From NCBI RefSeq assembly GCF_900108245.1, contig NZ_FNUY01000007.1:1-64000 (forward strand): 64,000 bases of DNA, in the 5' to 3' direction. The DNA comes from Allobosea lathyri (lineage in GTDB: Bacteria; Pseudomonadota; Alphaproteobacteria; Rhizobiales; Beijerinckiaceae). Under the pieces are notes generated by a model. The model was not told where the DNA came from. It saw only the letters and a program-made list of their open reading frames with translations, and made no database searches. Numbering within the stretch: position 1 is the stretch's first letter; each line of letters begins with the position of its first letter. The translations under genes were made by a program, and so were the position numbers. Shown piece by piece: positions 7,757 to 16,063 of this stretch.

Positions 7757-8566
7757 TTACATCACCGGCAACGCCGCGACATCACGCACCGGCGCGCTGA
7801 GCCCAGTGACCTTTCCGACCATAGAGGCCTTGCCTGTGGCGAGGTCGACCTTGTGCAGGGCGCCATCCGCCAGGAGCCAGCCGGTGTTCGTGCCATCGGC
7901 GGCGGTTTCGATATCGAAGGCGATCGCCTTCGGGGTGACGCCGAGCTTGCCGACTGCGCCGAGCACGCCGTCATTGGGCGGAGCCTGCTTGATGAGGCCG
8001 CCGATCTTGCCGTCGATGTCGTAGAGCGCGGTCTCCTTGGTGCCCTTCACCGAATTGGTGTAGGCGCCCGCGACGATCATCGGCGCTTCGCCCTTATGCA
8101 TGTCGGTCTCGGCGAATTTCAGCTTGCCATCGACCGTGACCTTGCCGTCATCGACATTGACGCGAAGGTTGGTGCCATCGGAGCCGATGACGCGGAGACG
8201 GTCGGCGACGGGATTGAAATCGACGGTCGCCATGGCGCTGGCGGCCAGCACCGTGTCCATCTTGGACTTCATCGTCGCCTTGCCGGTGGTGTCGACCGTG
8301 TAGATCGTGCCGTCCGTGGTGAGCGCGTAGAGCATGCCATCGGCGGGGCGGACATCGATGCCCGCGATCTTGCCGTTGATGCCGGTCACCTTCATCGACT
8401 TGCCGGCCTTCTGTGTCGCGGTGTCGATCATCGTCAGGGTGTCGTCGCCGGTGAGCGCGGCGAGCATGCCGGCCTGTGCGGCCAGCGGAGCGGCGAGTGA
8501 CGTCGCCAGCATCGTCGAGGCAATCAGGGCCAGACGCGTGGTCTTGATCCGCTTGGTTTTGGTCAT
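7757..8566 (-). CDS. DUF4394 family exported protein
   Basis: A signal peptide (TRLALIASTMLATSLAAPLAAQA) is followed by repeated beta-strand units such as DIRPADGMLYALTTDGTIYTVD-like segments, DFNPVADRLRVIGSDGTNLRVN and AIAFDIETAADGTNTGWLLADG. This is the DUF4394 pattern, a beta-propeller-like exported protein of unknown role. The frame is open further upstream, but ATG 8566 is chosen because GGAGGAAA stands directly before it and because the signal peptide starts there. It is divergent from an ECF sigma/anti-sigma pair and is the obvious candidate target of that sigma factor. A good terminator follows. Confidence 0.88.
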   Translation of the reverse strand: MTKTKRIKTTRLALIASTMLATSLAAPLAAQAGMLAALTGDDTLTMIDTATQKAGKSMKVTGINGKIAGIDVRPADGMLYALTTDGTIYTVDTTGKATMKSKMDTVLAASAMATVDFNPVADRLRVIGSDGTNLRVNVDDGKVTVDGKLKFAETDMHKGEAPMIVAGAYTNSVKGTKETALYDIDGKIGGLIKQAPPNDGVLGAVGKLGVTPKAIAFDIETAADGTNTGWLLADGALHKVDLATGKASMVGKVTGLSAPVRDVAALPVM

Positions 8567-8626
8567 GTCTTTTCCTCCGGTTGATCTGCCGGTGCCCAAC
8601 CGGTTTCGGTTAGCGGCACTCGGATC

Positions 8627-8708
8627 GGATAAGCGGAGCGGGAAAGCCCGGATGCGCGGCAAAAAATAAAGAAATTCCCTGCATCCACGGCCAGTTTTGG
8701 CATGTAAC
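8627..8708. promoter_or_regulatory. Divergent ECF-type promoter candidates between DUF4394 and the sigma gene
   Basis: The hexamer GCATCC occurs on both strands of this spacer, pointing away from the centre. On plus it is at 8681-8686, then 16 bases, then TGTAAC at 8703-8708. On minus it is at 8655-8650, then 17 bases, then TTATCC at 8632-8627. The spacings fit -35/-10 elements of ECF promoters, and the predicted transcripts would start roughly 45-60 bases before each gene. This is an inference from pattern and context only. Confidence 0.45.
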
Positions 8709-8759
8709 CTCTCGCTGGGGGGCGACCGGCGGGACATCTGGCCCATGAGGGAGACAGGA

Positions 8760-9341
8760 ATGGCGAGCGACGCCGCGCGAGCAGACAAGGCCAGGGATGC
8801 AGACAAGGCCAGGGATATCGAGATCGCGCTGCTTGCCTGTGCCTCCGGAGATAAATCGGCGCTCAAGCGCATCTATGATGCGGAGTCGCCGCGTATGGTG
8901 GGTGTTGCTCAGCGATTGCTGAAGCGTCGTGCGCTCGCCGAGGAGGCGGTTCAGGACGCTTTCATCCTGATCTGGCGGCATGCCGCGCGGTTCGATCCAC
9001 AGCGCGGCGGCGGCTTGACCTGGATTTACGCGATCCTGCGCAACCGCTCGCTCTCGATCCTGCGGGACGAGAAGCGGACGGAAACGAGCGACAGGCCGAT
9101 CGCCGAGGAAACGGCGAGTGAAGAGGACGATCCAGAAACCGTCATGTCCAAGCTGAGCGACGCCAAGGCCCTGCATGGCTGCCTGGAGATGCTCCCGCCG
9201 CAGCGGCGCAGCATCGTCCTGCTGGCCTTCGTCCAGGGCCTGACCCATGGCGAAATCGCCGGCCGTTTGCGCATGCCGATCGGCACGGTGAAATCCTGGA
9301 TCAGGCGCTCGCTGATGTCACTCAAGGAGTGCCTTGGATGA
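8760..9341 (+). CDS. ECF-family RNA polymerase sigma factor
   Basis: Region 2 is seen as LKRIYDAESPRMVGVAQRLL through AEEAVQDAFILIWRHAARFDP and region 4 as LEMLPPQRRSIVLLAFVQG with the helix-turn-helix HGEIAGRLRMPIGTVKSWIR. It resembles sigma-K/RpoE-like ECF factors, which bind promoters of envelope-stress or redox genes. The 193-residue form starting at ATG 8760 has an AGGGAGACAGGA ribosome site; ATG 8745 is in frame but poorly placed. The stop overlaps the anti-sigma start (ATGA), so the two are co-translated. The DUF4394 gene runs the other way. Confidence 0.93.
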   Translation: MASDAARADKARDADKARDIEIALLACASGDKSALKRIYDAESPRMVGVAQRLLKRRALAEEAVQDAFILIWRHAARFDPQRGGGLTWIYAILRNRSLSILRDEKRTETSDRPIAEETASEEDDPETVMSKLSDAKALHGCLEMLPPQRRSIVLLAFVQGLTHGEIAGRLRMPIGTVKSWIRRSLMSLKECLG

Positions 9342-10162
9342 GCCAGCCTCCTGACAGATCCTCGACGCCCGACGACCGCGACGCATTAGCCGGCGAATAT
9401 GTGATGGGCCTGATCGAAGGTGCCGAACGCGCCGCCTTCGAGCGCCGGCTGGAGGAGGATCACGACCTCGCTCGCGTCGTCGAGCGCTGGCGCGTCCACC
9501 TGGCGCCGATCGATGCGACAGCGCCCTTGATTCCGCCCTCGCCCACCCTTTGGCCTCGCATCGAGGCCGGCATCATCGCCGTCGCCCAGAGCGCGCAGGC
9601 GCGGGTCGAACCCGCTTTGCGGCAGGGGCAAGCCGCCGGCAGGCAGATAGAGGCAGCCGCCGGCAGGCAAGTGGGCACCGCCGCCAGGCAGATGGAAACG
9701 GCCGGCGGCCGTTTCGCGGATTGGTGGAACAGCCTGTTCGTCTGGCGCGGAGCGGCGCTGGCCGGCGCGCTCGCGGCGATCGTTCTCGCTGTCGGCCTTG
9801 TCGGAGCCCTCGACCGGGCCAAGCGTCAGCCCGTTCTGGTCGCCGTGCTGCTGACCGAGGCGAGCGTTGCGGCAGCCGTGGTCAACACCTTCGCCGATGG
9901 CCGCGTCGAGATGGTGCCGCTGCAGAACATCCATGTGCCCGAAGGCAAGGCGCTGGAAATCTGGACGCTCTGGGACCGCGCCGTCGGCCCGCGTTCGGTC
10001 GGGTTGATCGACCGCGCGCGCTCGACGCCACTGCGGCTCGACCAGTTGCCTCTCGGGCGCGACCAGCTCTTCGAGATCACGATCGAGAACGCGACGGGCT
10101 CGCCGACAGGCCGCCCGACCGGTCCGATCGTCGCCAAGGGCACGACATCGCAGGCGCTGTGA
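9338..10162 (+). CDS. Membrane anti-sigma factor (RskA-type)
   Basis: The N-terminal part (DDRDALAGEYVMGLIEGAERAAFERRL) is the anti-sigma domain that would hold the sigma factor. A single transmembrane helix (GAALAGALAAIVLAVGLVGAL, about residues 147-167) follows, and the periplasmic C-terminal half is the RskA domain (VEMVPLQNIHVPEGKALEIW, LGRDQLFEITIENATGSPTG). Between them is an eight-residue repeat GRQIEAAA/GRQVGTAA/RQMETAGG, which probably forms a helix leading to the membrane. No zinc-binding HxxxCxxC motif was noticed. ATG 9338 overlaps the sigma stop; AAGGAG at 9324-9329 is the ribosome site. Confidence 0.9.
   Translation: MSQPPDRSSTPDDRDALAGEYVMGLIEGAERAAFERRLEEDHDLARVVERWRVHLAPIDATAPLIPPSPTLWPRIEAGIIAVAQSAQARVEPALRQGQAAGRQIEAAAGRQVGTAARQMETAGGRFADWWNSLFVWRGAALAGALAAIVLAVGLVGALDRAKRQPVLVAVLLTEASVAAAVVNTFADGRVEMVPLQNIHVPEGKALEIWTLWDRAVGPRSVGLIDRARSTPLRLDQLPLGRDQLFEITIENATGSPTGRPTGPIVAKGTTSQAL
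9634..9711 (+). repeat. 24-bp tandem repeats in the anti-sigma gene
   Basis: Three degenerate units starting with GGCAGGCAG or GCCAGGCAG encode the octapeptides GRQIEAAA, GRQVGTAA and RQMETAGG just before the membrane helix. They set the length of a juxtamembrane helix and could vary in number between strains. Confidence 0.7.
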
Positions 10163-10203
10163 GTTTCGGCTGGAGCGTTGCGCGTTCAGGACGGTCTCGG
10201 TTG

Positions 10204-10299
10204 GTCATCCCGGGCGCAGCGTAGCGGAGACCCGGGATCCATGCCTGAACATCAATCGCAAGCGCTCCGGAATGGATCCCGGGTCAAGCCCGGGATGAC
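10204..10299. repeat. Interspersed palindrome, GTCATCC/GGATGAC family
   Basis: The unit begins GTCATCCCGGGC and ends GCCCGGGATGAC, with inner arms GACCCGGGATCCATGCC and GGAATGGATCCCGGGTC. It lies between the convergent anti-sigma and helicase genes and could serve both as a transcription stop. The same family recurs at 19944, 27295, 37977, 43202, 44977, 51678, 60196 and 63151. Confidence 0.92.
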
Positions 10300-10327
10300 T
10301 GCGTGTTTCTGAGTGAAATCAGCCCCC

Positions 10328-11419
10328 TCAGACCACCACCGTGATCGTTTCCGCCGCCCGCGTCAGCCCAGTATAGAGCCACCGCGCACGATGCTCGCGG
10401 AAAGCGAAGCTCTCGTCGAAGAGCACGATGTCGTTCCATTGCGAACCCTGCGCCTTATGCACGGTCAGTGCGTAGCCGAAGGTGAACTCGTCGGTGTGCT
10501 TGCGCAGCTCCCATGGCACCTCTTCCTCGGTGCCGTCGAAGAAGTTCGGCAGCACCGAGACCTTCACCGGCTTGCCATTGGTGTCGTCCTCGGGCGTCAC
10601 GCGCATGGTGACGAGCCCTTTCTTCGAGGTCTTCAGCTCCTGCACGATCCATGAACCGCCATTGAGCAGGCCCTTGCTCTTGTCGTTGCGCAGGCAGACC
10701 AGCTTTTCGCCCGCGACAGGCACGGTCTCGGTGCGGCCCATCAGCTGGCGAATGCGGGCATTGTAGTTCCGGCGCGTCTTGTTCATGCCGACCAGAACCT
10801 GGTCGCAGCCCATCACCAGCTCCGGATTCACGTCCGCGCGGCGGATGACGCGGCTTGGGCCGTAATCGCCGACATCGAGCCGCCCGCCCTCGCGAATGAT
10901 CATCGACATCCGCACGATCGGGTTGTCGGCCGCCTGACGATGCACCTCGGTCAGCATCACATCGGGCTCGACCTCGGTGAAGAAGCCGCCGCCCTTGACC
11001 GGAGGCAACTGGGCCGGGTCGCCCAGCACCAGCACAGGCGTGCCGAAGGACAGGAGGTCCTTGCCCAGATCCTCGTCGACCATCGAACATTCGTCGATGA
11101 TGATGAGCTTCGCCTTGGCGGCGACGCTCTCGCGGTTGAGCACGAAGGTCGGACTCTCCTCCTCGACACCGCGCGAGCGATAGATCAGCGAATGGATCGT
11201 CTGCGCGCCCTCGCAACCCTTGTTGCGCAGCACGAGAGCAGCCTTGCCGGTGAAGGCGGCGAAAACGACATCGCCATCGACAGCCTCGGCGATATGGCGC
11301 GCCAGCGTCGTCTTGCCGGTGCCGGCATAACCGAACATGCGAAACAGCTGCGGCTCGCCGGTCTGGAGCCAGCGCGCAACCGCACTGAGGGCGGCATCCT
11401 GTTGCGGGGACCAGTTCAT
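10328..11419 (-). CDS. RecD-like ATP-dependent DNA helicase (AAA, superfamily 1)
   Basis: Helicase motifs appear in order: Walker A FGYAGTGKTTLARHIAE near residues 28-44, Walker B IIIDECSMVDEDL near 110, motif III VLVLGDPAQLPPVKGGGF, motif V FTFGYALTVHKAQGSQW, and motif VI WLYTGLTRAAETITVVV at the C-terminus. At 363 residues it is a compact Dda/RecD2-like protein with no RecBCD partners nearby. It should unwind DNA 5' to 3' in repair or recombination. It is convergent with the anti-sigma gene and 107 bp downstream of the chemoreceptor stop. Confidence 0.9.
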   Translation of the reverse strand: MNWSPQQDAALSAVARWLQTGEPQLFRMFGYAGTGKTTLARHIAEAVDGDVVFAAFTGKAALVLRNKGCEGAQTIHSLIYRSRGVEEESPTFVLNRESVAAKAKLIIIDECSMVDEDLGKDLLSFGTPVLVLGDPAQLPPVKGGGFFTEVEPDVMLTEVHRQAADNPIVRMSMIIREGGRLDVGDYGPSRVIRRADVNPELVMGCDQVLVGMNKTRRNYNARIRQLMGRTETVPVAGEKLVCLRNDKSKGLLNGGSWIVQELKTSKKGLVTMRVTPEDDTNGKPVKVSVLPNFFDGTEEEVPWELRKHTDEFTFGYALTVHKAQGSQWNDIVLFDESFAFREHRARWLYTGLTRAAETITVVV

Positions 11420-11525
11420 CGGCTGCGGTTCATCAAGGGAGCGGACAGGGACATGCCGCAGATGGGGCCGAGTCGCGCGCCGATGGCAAGCGCGTTATCG
11501 CCCGCAACGCGATGGCGCGGCGCCA

Positions 11526-13208
11526 TCAGGCCGCGCGCAGGCGGCGGACGAACTCGACGGCCTCGCTCTGCAGCGCAGCGATGCGCAGGTCGAGCTCACC
11601 GGCGCTCGATGCACCCATGTCGGCCTGCGCAACCGTCTGCACATTGACGTTTGCGATCTCGGACATGGCGCCCGCCGCAGTCCCCGTCACATGCGAAATG
11701 CGCGAGACGGTGTCGCCGAGCGAGCCGAGCAATTCGGCATGGGAGTCGACCATGGTCGAGATCTCGGCACTGGCCTGCTCGACGGCCCCGACGCTGACCG
11801 CAATGGTCGAGACGGCATTGGCCGCGTCGGACAGGGCCGTATTGACCATGGTGATGCGCCCGACGATCTGGGCCGTCGCTTCCGCCGTCTGGCCCGCGAG
11901 CGCCTTGACCTCGCTGGCGACGACAGCAAAGCCACGGCCATGGACACCGGCTCGCGCCGCCTCGATGGTCGCGTTCAGTGCCAGCAGATTGGTCTGGCGC
12001 GCGACCGCCTCGATAATCCCAACCACATCACGGATCTTCGAGGCGTTCTCGGTAAGGCGGCCGACGAGCGTGGCTGTACCGGCCGCCTCCTGCGTCGCCG
12101 CGGTCGCCATCACCGACACCCGGCGAATCTCGGCATTGATCTGGCCGACGATTTCCTCGAGCCGCAGTGCAGCCTCGGTCGTGGCGTTCGCTTCCGAGCC
12201 GGCGCCGCGCACCGCGGCTGCCGCCGTCGCAGTGCTCTCCGAAACCTGCTGGGCCCGAACGGCGGAATCCTGCAGCGCCGCGCGCAGCATCTCGCTCGAA
12301 CCGGCGATCTCGCGGAGCAGGACGCCAATGCGCTCTTCGAAATCCCAGGCAATACGCTCCAGCTCCTGCGAGCGCTCCTGCTGGTGCTGTTGCGCAAGAT
12401 CGGCCTCGGCCTCCCGCGTCGTCAGCGTGGCGCGGACCTCGCTGAGCGCGCGCACCGTTCGCGCCAGCTGGCCGATCTCATCCTTGCGCTGCCGATGCGG
12501 CACCTCGATCAGCTCGTCCGACGAGGTCGCGAGCGCGATCGCATCCATCAATTCGCGCAACGGCCGCGTCAGATGCGTCCGCAGCAACAGGATCGCCAGC
12601 AGCCCCCCGGCCAGCGGCAACAGCGCGGCCACCGTGATGGTCTGCTGGCGCACCTGCTCCGCCAATGCGGTTGCGCGTTCGGTCGCGCGGCCAGCCTGGT
12701 GGCCGAGATCGTCCCGCATCGTCGATGTCGTCGCGAGGATCTGGCGCACATTCAGGCGGGCCGCCTCCGCACCGGCCTCGAGCTGCGCCGCCTTGGCCGA
12801 GACGCGGCGGCCGATATCGACGATGTCCTTCTGGAAATCGATGAACGTGCGGATGCTGGGATCAAGCGTCGGATTGGCCTGCCGCATCGCAGCCGGCAGC
12901 GAGGACATCAGACTGGCCCGCGCCGAATCGACCAGCTCGATGGCCCCGTCGAGTTGGTCGAGCCCGTCGGCGACATTCTTCGCGCTGGCATCGTCGTAGA
13001 AGTGGCTGAGCAGGGAGGCATGGGCGACGCGATCGGCCAGCAGGGACGCCTTGTTGGCGAGAGCGACGCTGGCAAAGGCCTCCTTGTCGATGCTGTGCAC
13101 CGCATCGAGACCCCGCACGGCACTGACCAGGCCTATCCCGGCGGCGATGCCGAGCAGGGCGAAGAGCAGGGTGATCTTCGCCGTCAAACCCAACCTGCGC
13201 ATTGCCAT
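11526..13208 (-). CDS. Methyl-accepting chemotaxis protein (four-helix sensor, HAMP)
   Basis: A first membrane helix ([20 protein letters not shown]) starts near residue 12, an all-helical periplasmic part of about 150 residues follows, and a second helix ([19 protein letters not shown]) leads to a HAMP domain and the signalling hairpin with AAAVRGAG...[15 protein letters not shown] and the tip [19 protein letters not shown]. It senses an unknown ligand and passes the signal to CheA. No CheR-binding pentapeptide is present at the C-terminus (ends RRLRAA). ATG 13208 is chosen; the frame extends to a TTG at 13283 without a ribosome site. No other chemotaxis gene is adjacent. Confidence 0.9.
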   Translation of the reverse strand: MAMRRLGLTAKITLLFALLGIAAGIGLVSAVRGLDAVHSIDKEAFASVALANKASLLADRVAHASLLSHFYDDASAKNVADGLDQLDGAIELVDSARASLMSSLPAAMRQANPTLDPSIRTFIDFQKDIVDIGRRVSAKAAQLEAGAEAARLNVRQILATTSTMRDDLGHQAGRATERATALAEQVRQQTITVAALLPLAGGLLAILLLRTHLTRPLRELMDAIALATSSDELIEVPHRQRKDEIGQLARTVRALSEVRATLTTREAEADLAQQHQQERSQELERIAWDFEERIGVLLREIAGSSEMLRAALQDSAVRAQQVSESTATAAAAVRGAGSEANATTEAALRLEEIVGQINAEIRRVSVMATAATQEAAGTATLVGRLTENASKIRDVVGIIEAVARQTNLLALNATIEAARAGVHGRGFAVVASEVKALAGQTAEATAQIVGRITMVNTALSDAANAVSTIAVSVGAVEQASAEISTMVDSHAELLGSLGDTVSRISHVTGTAAGAMSEIANVNVQTVAQADMGASSAGELDLRIAALQSEAVEFVRRLRAA

Positions 13209-13334
13209 CGTCACCCCAGCCAAACTAGGCGAGGGTTTCGCAGATACGAACGAACGGCGGGTTAACGCGTCAGGCAAAAACAATACAAATCAATATCTTA
13301 GCCGGATACAGATCGTAACGTAAGGTCATCGCCA

Positions 13335-14138
13335 TCACGTCATCAGGCTATCGAGCCCGCGCCTCAGACCCGCCTTTTCCGCCACACGTCGCGCTGCCAG
13401 CAGGGTCCCGCCGACATAGGGCGCAGCCGAGGTGCCGGCATCGTGGCGGATCACCAGCCGCTCGTCGGGCAGGCCGAAGACCGCCTCGCAGGACAGCACG
13501 AAGCCGGGCATCCGCAGCGAATGCACCTGCACCGGATGCGGCGCCCCGATGGCACCGCCGCGCGTCTCGCGCACGCCGCCGAGTTCCGCCACGGGCTTGG
13601 AGGTCGCGGCCATGCGTTCGGCTGCAAGCGTCTCGGCCAGCTCGCGCCCGGTGCCCGACGGCGTGTCTGGCTTGGAGGGCGAGGCATAGTCGATGATCTC
13701 GACATCGGGGACATAGCGCACGGCCTCGCGGGCGAAGCGCCGCAACAGGGTGGCGGTGATCGAGAAATTGCCGGCGGCGAGTACCCCGACGCCGGCCTCG
13801 CGCGCGGCGGCGTCGATCTCGGCATAATCCTCCGCGGTCATGCCGGACGCGCCGACGACGACATGGCGGGAGCCCGCAATCGCGCCGAGCACATTGGCCT
13901 TCACGCTGTCGGGCTTGGTATAGTCGATCACCACATCGGACGGCACGAACAGCGCATCCGCCAGGCCAGCGAACACCGGCAAGCCGTTGGCGGGCAGGCC
14001 CGCCGCCTCGCCGAGATCGCGCCCGGCCGCCTTGCGCGAGACGCCCGCGACCAGTTCGAGGTCCGGCGCGGCGGCGATCGCTGCGACGAGCGCCTTGCCG
14101 ACCCAGCCGGTGCAACCGGCAAGTGTGATGCGGATCAT
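13335..14138 (-). CDS. DapB-like dihydrodipicolinate reductase family protein lacking the catalytic His pair
   Basis: The protein has the DapB layout: an N-terminal NAD(P)-binding loop GCTGWVGKALV near residue 7, VVIDYTKPDSVKANV in the middle, and the KPDTPSGTG substrate loop near 160. In standard DapB this loop reads HHRHKVDAPSGT, with a catalytic His and a Lys; here it reads ASPSKPDTPSGT, so both histidines are replaced while Lys and PSGT remain. It is therefore likely a paralogue acting on another substrate, not the lysine-pathway enzyme. ATG 14138 has AGGAG upstream. An RraA-like gene lies upstream on the same strand, 256 bp away, with a strong hairpin between them. Confidence 0.85.
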   Translation of the reverse strand: MIRITLAGCTGWVGKALVAAIAAAPDLELVAGVSRKAAGRDLGEAAGLPANGLPVFAGLADALFVPSDVVIDYTKPDSVKANVLGAIAGSRHVVVGASGMTAEDYAEIDAAAREAGVGVLAAGNFSITATLLRRFAREAVRYVPDVEIIDYASPSKPDTPSGTGRELAETLAAERMAATSKPVAELGGVRETRGGAIGAPHPVQVHSLRMPGFVLSCEAVFGLPDERLVIRHDAGTSAAPYVGGTLLAARRVAEKAGLRRGLDSLMT

Positions 14139-14221
14139 GATCGAAGGCTCCTGACGGCACGATGGGCAGGCCGGCGCGTTGCGGTGCGCGCCCTGGCCGC
14201 TACACTGGATGGATGCGTCAA

Positions 14222-14280
14222 AGCTAGAGCATCGGCCCGAAAAGTGGAATGCGGTTTTCGAGAAAAGTCGATGCAGAATC
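14222..14280. repeat. Interspersed AGAGCATCGGCCCGAAAAGTGG-type repeat
   Basis: The segment AGAGCATCGGCCCGAAAAG with GCGGTTTTCGAGAAAAG and CGATGC is a degenerate palindrome of a type I know as frequent in intergenic DNA of Hyphomicrobiales. It directly precedes the perfect hairpin at 14284-14332 and shares its GCATCGG core. Confidence 0.6.
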
Positions 14281-14283
14281 AAA

Positions 14284-14332
14284 GCGCTACAGCATCGGAC
14301 CGAATACGATATTCGGTCCGATGCTGTAGCGC
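14284..14332. repeat. Perfect 23-bp inverted repeat with 3-base loop
   Basis: GCGCTACAGCATCGGACCG plus AATA forms a flawless 23-bp stem with its complement, around a CGA loop. No T-run follows on either strand, so it is not a classical terminator. It lies between the RraA-like gene and the DapB-like gene, both on the minus strand. Confidence 0.92.
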
Positions 14333-14394
14333 GGGGGAACGATGTTCGTCGAGGTCAACGGGTCCCGATGTGAAGGGGCCTGCGAAAGCCGCGG

Positions 14395-15069
14395 CTACAA
14401 AACGCCGTGCCGCTCGAAGACCGAACGCAAGCTCGCGCCCGCCAGCAACTCCTCGCGCGTGGTGTCCTCGGCTTCGATCTTGGCGAGCGCCAGCGCTATC
14501 GCCTCCTCGGCCAGGCGCGCCGGCACGACGACGACGCCATCGGCATCCCCGAAGATGAAGTCACCGGGCTCGACCCGCGCGCCGGCGACCTCGATCGGCT
14601 CGTCCATCGCCATCATCTCGGCACGGCCCTTGGTGTCGAGCGGGCCGATGCCGCCGTGGAACAGCGGAAATGCGAGTTCGCGGATACGGCGCACATCCCG
14701 CACCAACCCGTCCGTGAGGCAGCCCGCAGCGCCGCGCGCCATCGAGGCCGTGGTCAGGAGCTCGCCCCAAGGCGCGATCCTATCCGTCGGTCCGTCGCAG
14801 CCCAGAACGGCGATTTCACCGGGCTTGAGACTGTCAATCAGGTCCATCTCCAGCGCGTAGGGGTTGTGCCCCTCCTGAACGTGATAGCGCTTCATGTAGA
14901 GACCTGTGCGCGCGAAACCGCACAGGATCGAGGCATCGTCGAGCGGGCGCACGAAAGGCTTCAACGCTTGATTGGGCGCTCCGAGCTGGTCGAGCACATC
15001 GGACAGGACGGCCGAATACAGCCGCTGCTTCAGCAAACCCAGATCGAGCGTTCCCGCGAGTTCCGACAT
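14395..15069 (-). CDS. RraA family protein (HMG aldolase / RNase E regulator-like fold)
   Basis: The 224 residues match the RraA/demethylmenaquinone-methyltransferase-like fold: AVLSDVLDQLGAPNQAL, GWELLTTA-type segment GELLTTASMARGAAGCLTDGLVRDVRRI, and DFIFGDADGVVVVP. The GxxxD...R and DGVVVVP blocks are shared by RraA and by HMG/CHA aldolases, which split oxo acids using a divalent metal. The lack of RNase E context and the neighbouring DapB-like and SDR genes favour an enzymatic role in catabolism. ATG 15069 has GGGGGAAA upstream. The substrate cannot be read from sequence. Confidence 0.85.
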   Translation of the reverse strand: MSELAGTLDLGLLKQRLYSAVLSDVLDQLGAPNQALKPFVRPLDDASILCGFARTGLYMKRYHVQEGHNPYALEMDLIDSLKPGEIAVLGCDGPTDRIAPWGELLTTASMARGAAGCLTDGLVRDVRRIRELAFPLFHGGIGPLDTKGRAEMMAMDEPIEVAGARVEPGDFIFGDADGVVVVPARLAEEAIALALAKIEAEDTTREELLAGASLRSVFERHGVL

Positions 15070-15174
15070 CGATTTCCCCCTGCGCCACCGAAAGGCTGCG
15101 TTCGTCGCCACTGTCCGGGCAACATTACGCTCAGATTGCGTCAGAAGGGCCGGATTGGTCCAGTGCGAACCTGG

Positions 15175-15870
15175 CTACCAGGGAATCGTCTCGCCCTTCC
15201 AGGTCCGGAAGCTGTTGGTCTGTGCCATGCCGGACGCATCGATCGTGCGGATCAGGCCGCTTGCGCTTTCGCTCGGCGCGATATCGGCCCCGCCGCCGCC
15301 CATATCGGTCTGGACCCAGCCGGGATGGAACAGCAGCACGCTGATCGCGCTGTCCTTCACCGCATTGCCGAACGCCACCATCGCCATGTTCACCGCCGCC
15401 TTGGACGAGCGATAGGCGATGTTGCCGGACGGATTGCCGCCGATCGAGCCCATCCGGCTCGAAATCGTCGCGATCTTGCGGCCCGTACTGGCCTCGACAT
15501 TCGGCAGGAAGGCCTGCGCGATGCGCAGTGGCGCGTAGACATTGACCTCGAAGACCTCGCGCCAGCCGTCGAAATCCATGTCGAACGCGCTTTGCCGCTC
15601 GCGCGAGCCATAGATTCCGGCATTGTTGAGGAGAACGTCGATCGGCCGGCCGGCAAGCGCCGTCTTGGCCGCCGCGACGCTCGCATCGGAGGTGACATCG
15701 AGTTCGAGCGGCGTCACCGCCCCGACATGGGCGGCGGCGATTTCAGACAGCGCCCCGCCCCAGGGATCACGGGCGGCTGCGATGACATGTTCGCCCCTGC
15801 GCACGAGTTCGATGGTCAGCGCAAGGCCGATGCCGCGATTGGCGCCGGTGATCATCCAGGTCTGGGGCAT
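15175..15870 (-). CDS. Short-chain dehydrogenase/reductase
   Basis: This 231-residue SDR has the cofactor loop TGANRGIG at residues 8-15, the NNAG motif near 84, and the catalytic Ser in TISSRMGSIG and Tyr-x3-Lys in AYRSSKAAVN near 146. It resembles C-factor/sniffer-like SDRs whose substrates are unknown. A GGAG ribosome site precedes ATG 15870. It is on the same strand as the RraA-like gene, 105 bp upstream. Confidence 0.9.
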   Translation of the reverse strand: MPQTWMITGANRGIGLALTIELVRRGEHVIAAARDPWGGALSEIAAAHVGAVTPLELDVTSDASVAAAKTALAGRPIDVLLNNAGIYGSRERQSAFDMDFDGWREVFEVNVYAPLRIAQAFLPNVEASTGRKIATISSRMGSIGGNPSGNIAYRSSKAAVNMAMVAFGNAVKDSAISVLLFHPGWVQTDMGGGGADIAPSESASGLIRTIDASGMAQTNSFRTWKGETIPW

Positions 15871-15964
15871 GGGGCGTCTCCGTGTTGGAGACTGCAGTTA
15901 GGTACGCCCAGTTGCTCTTGCCAACCCCACCGGCCGTCATGGAGGCGGCAGGAAGCGCAACCCC

Positions 15965-16055
15965 GTCATGCTCGCCCTTGTGGCGAGCATCCACGTCTTG
16001 GTCATAGCGCTCGGCGCTGGAAGACGTGGATGGTCGGCACAAGGCCGACCATGAC
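15965..16055. repeat. Interspersed palindrome, GTCATG/CATGAC family
   Basis: The unit opens GTCATGCTCGCC and closes GGCCGACCATGAC, with inner arms ATCCACGTCTT and AAGACGTGGAT. It lies between the SDR start and the oxoprolinase stop. A related shorter copy lies at 45112-45158. Confidence 0.8.
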
Positions 16056-16063
16056 GGAGAGGC

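Noticed and set aside
6123..8024. Plus-strand frame of 633 codons opposite the DUF1800 and DUF4394 genes
   Set aside because: It crosses a clear minus-strand terminator and two supported genes, with no domain of its own.
11337..13265. Plus-strand frame of 642 codons opposite the chemoreceptor gene
   Set aside because: The minus-strand chemoreceptor has clear domains; the plus frame is a composition shadow without motifs.
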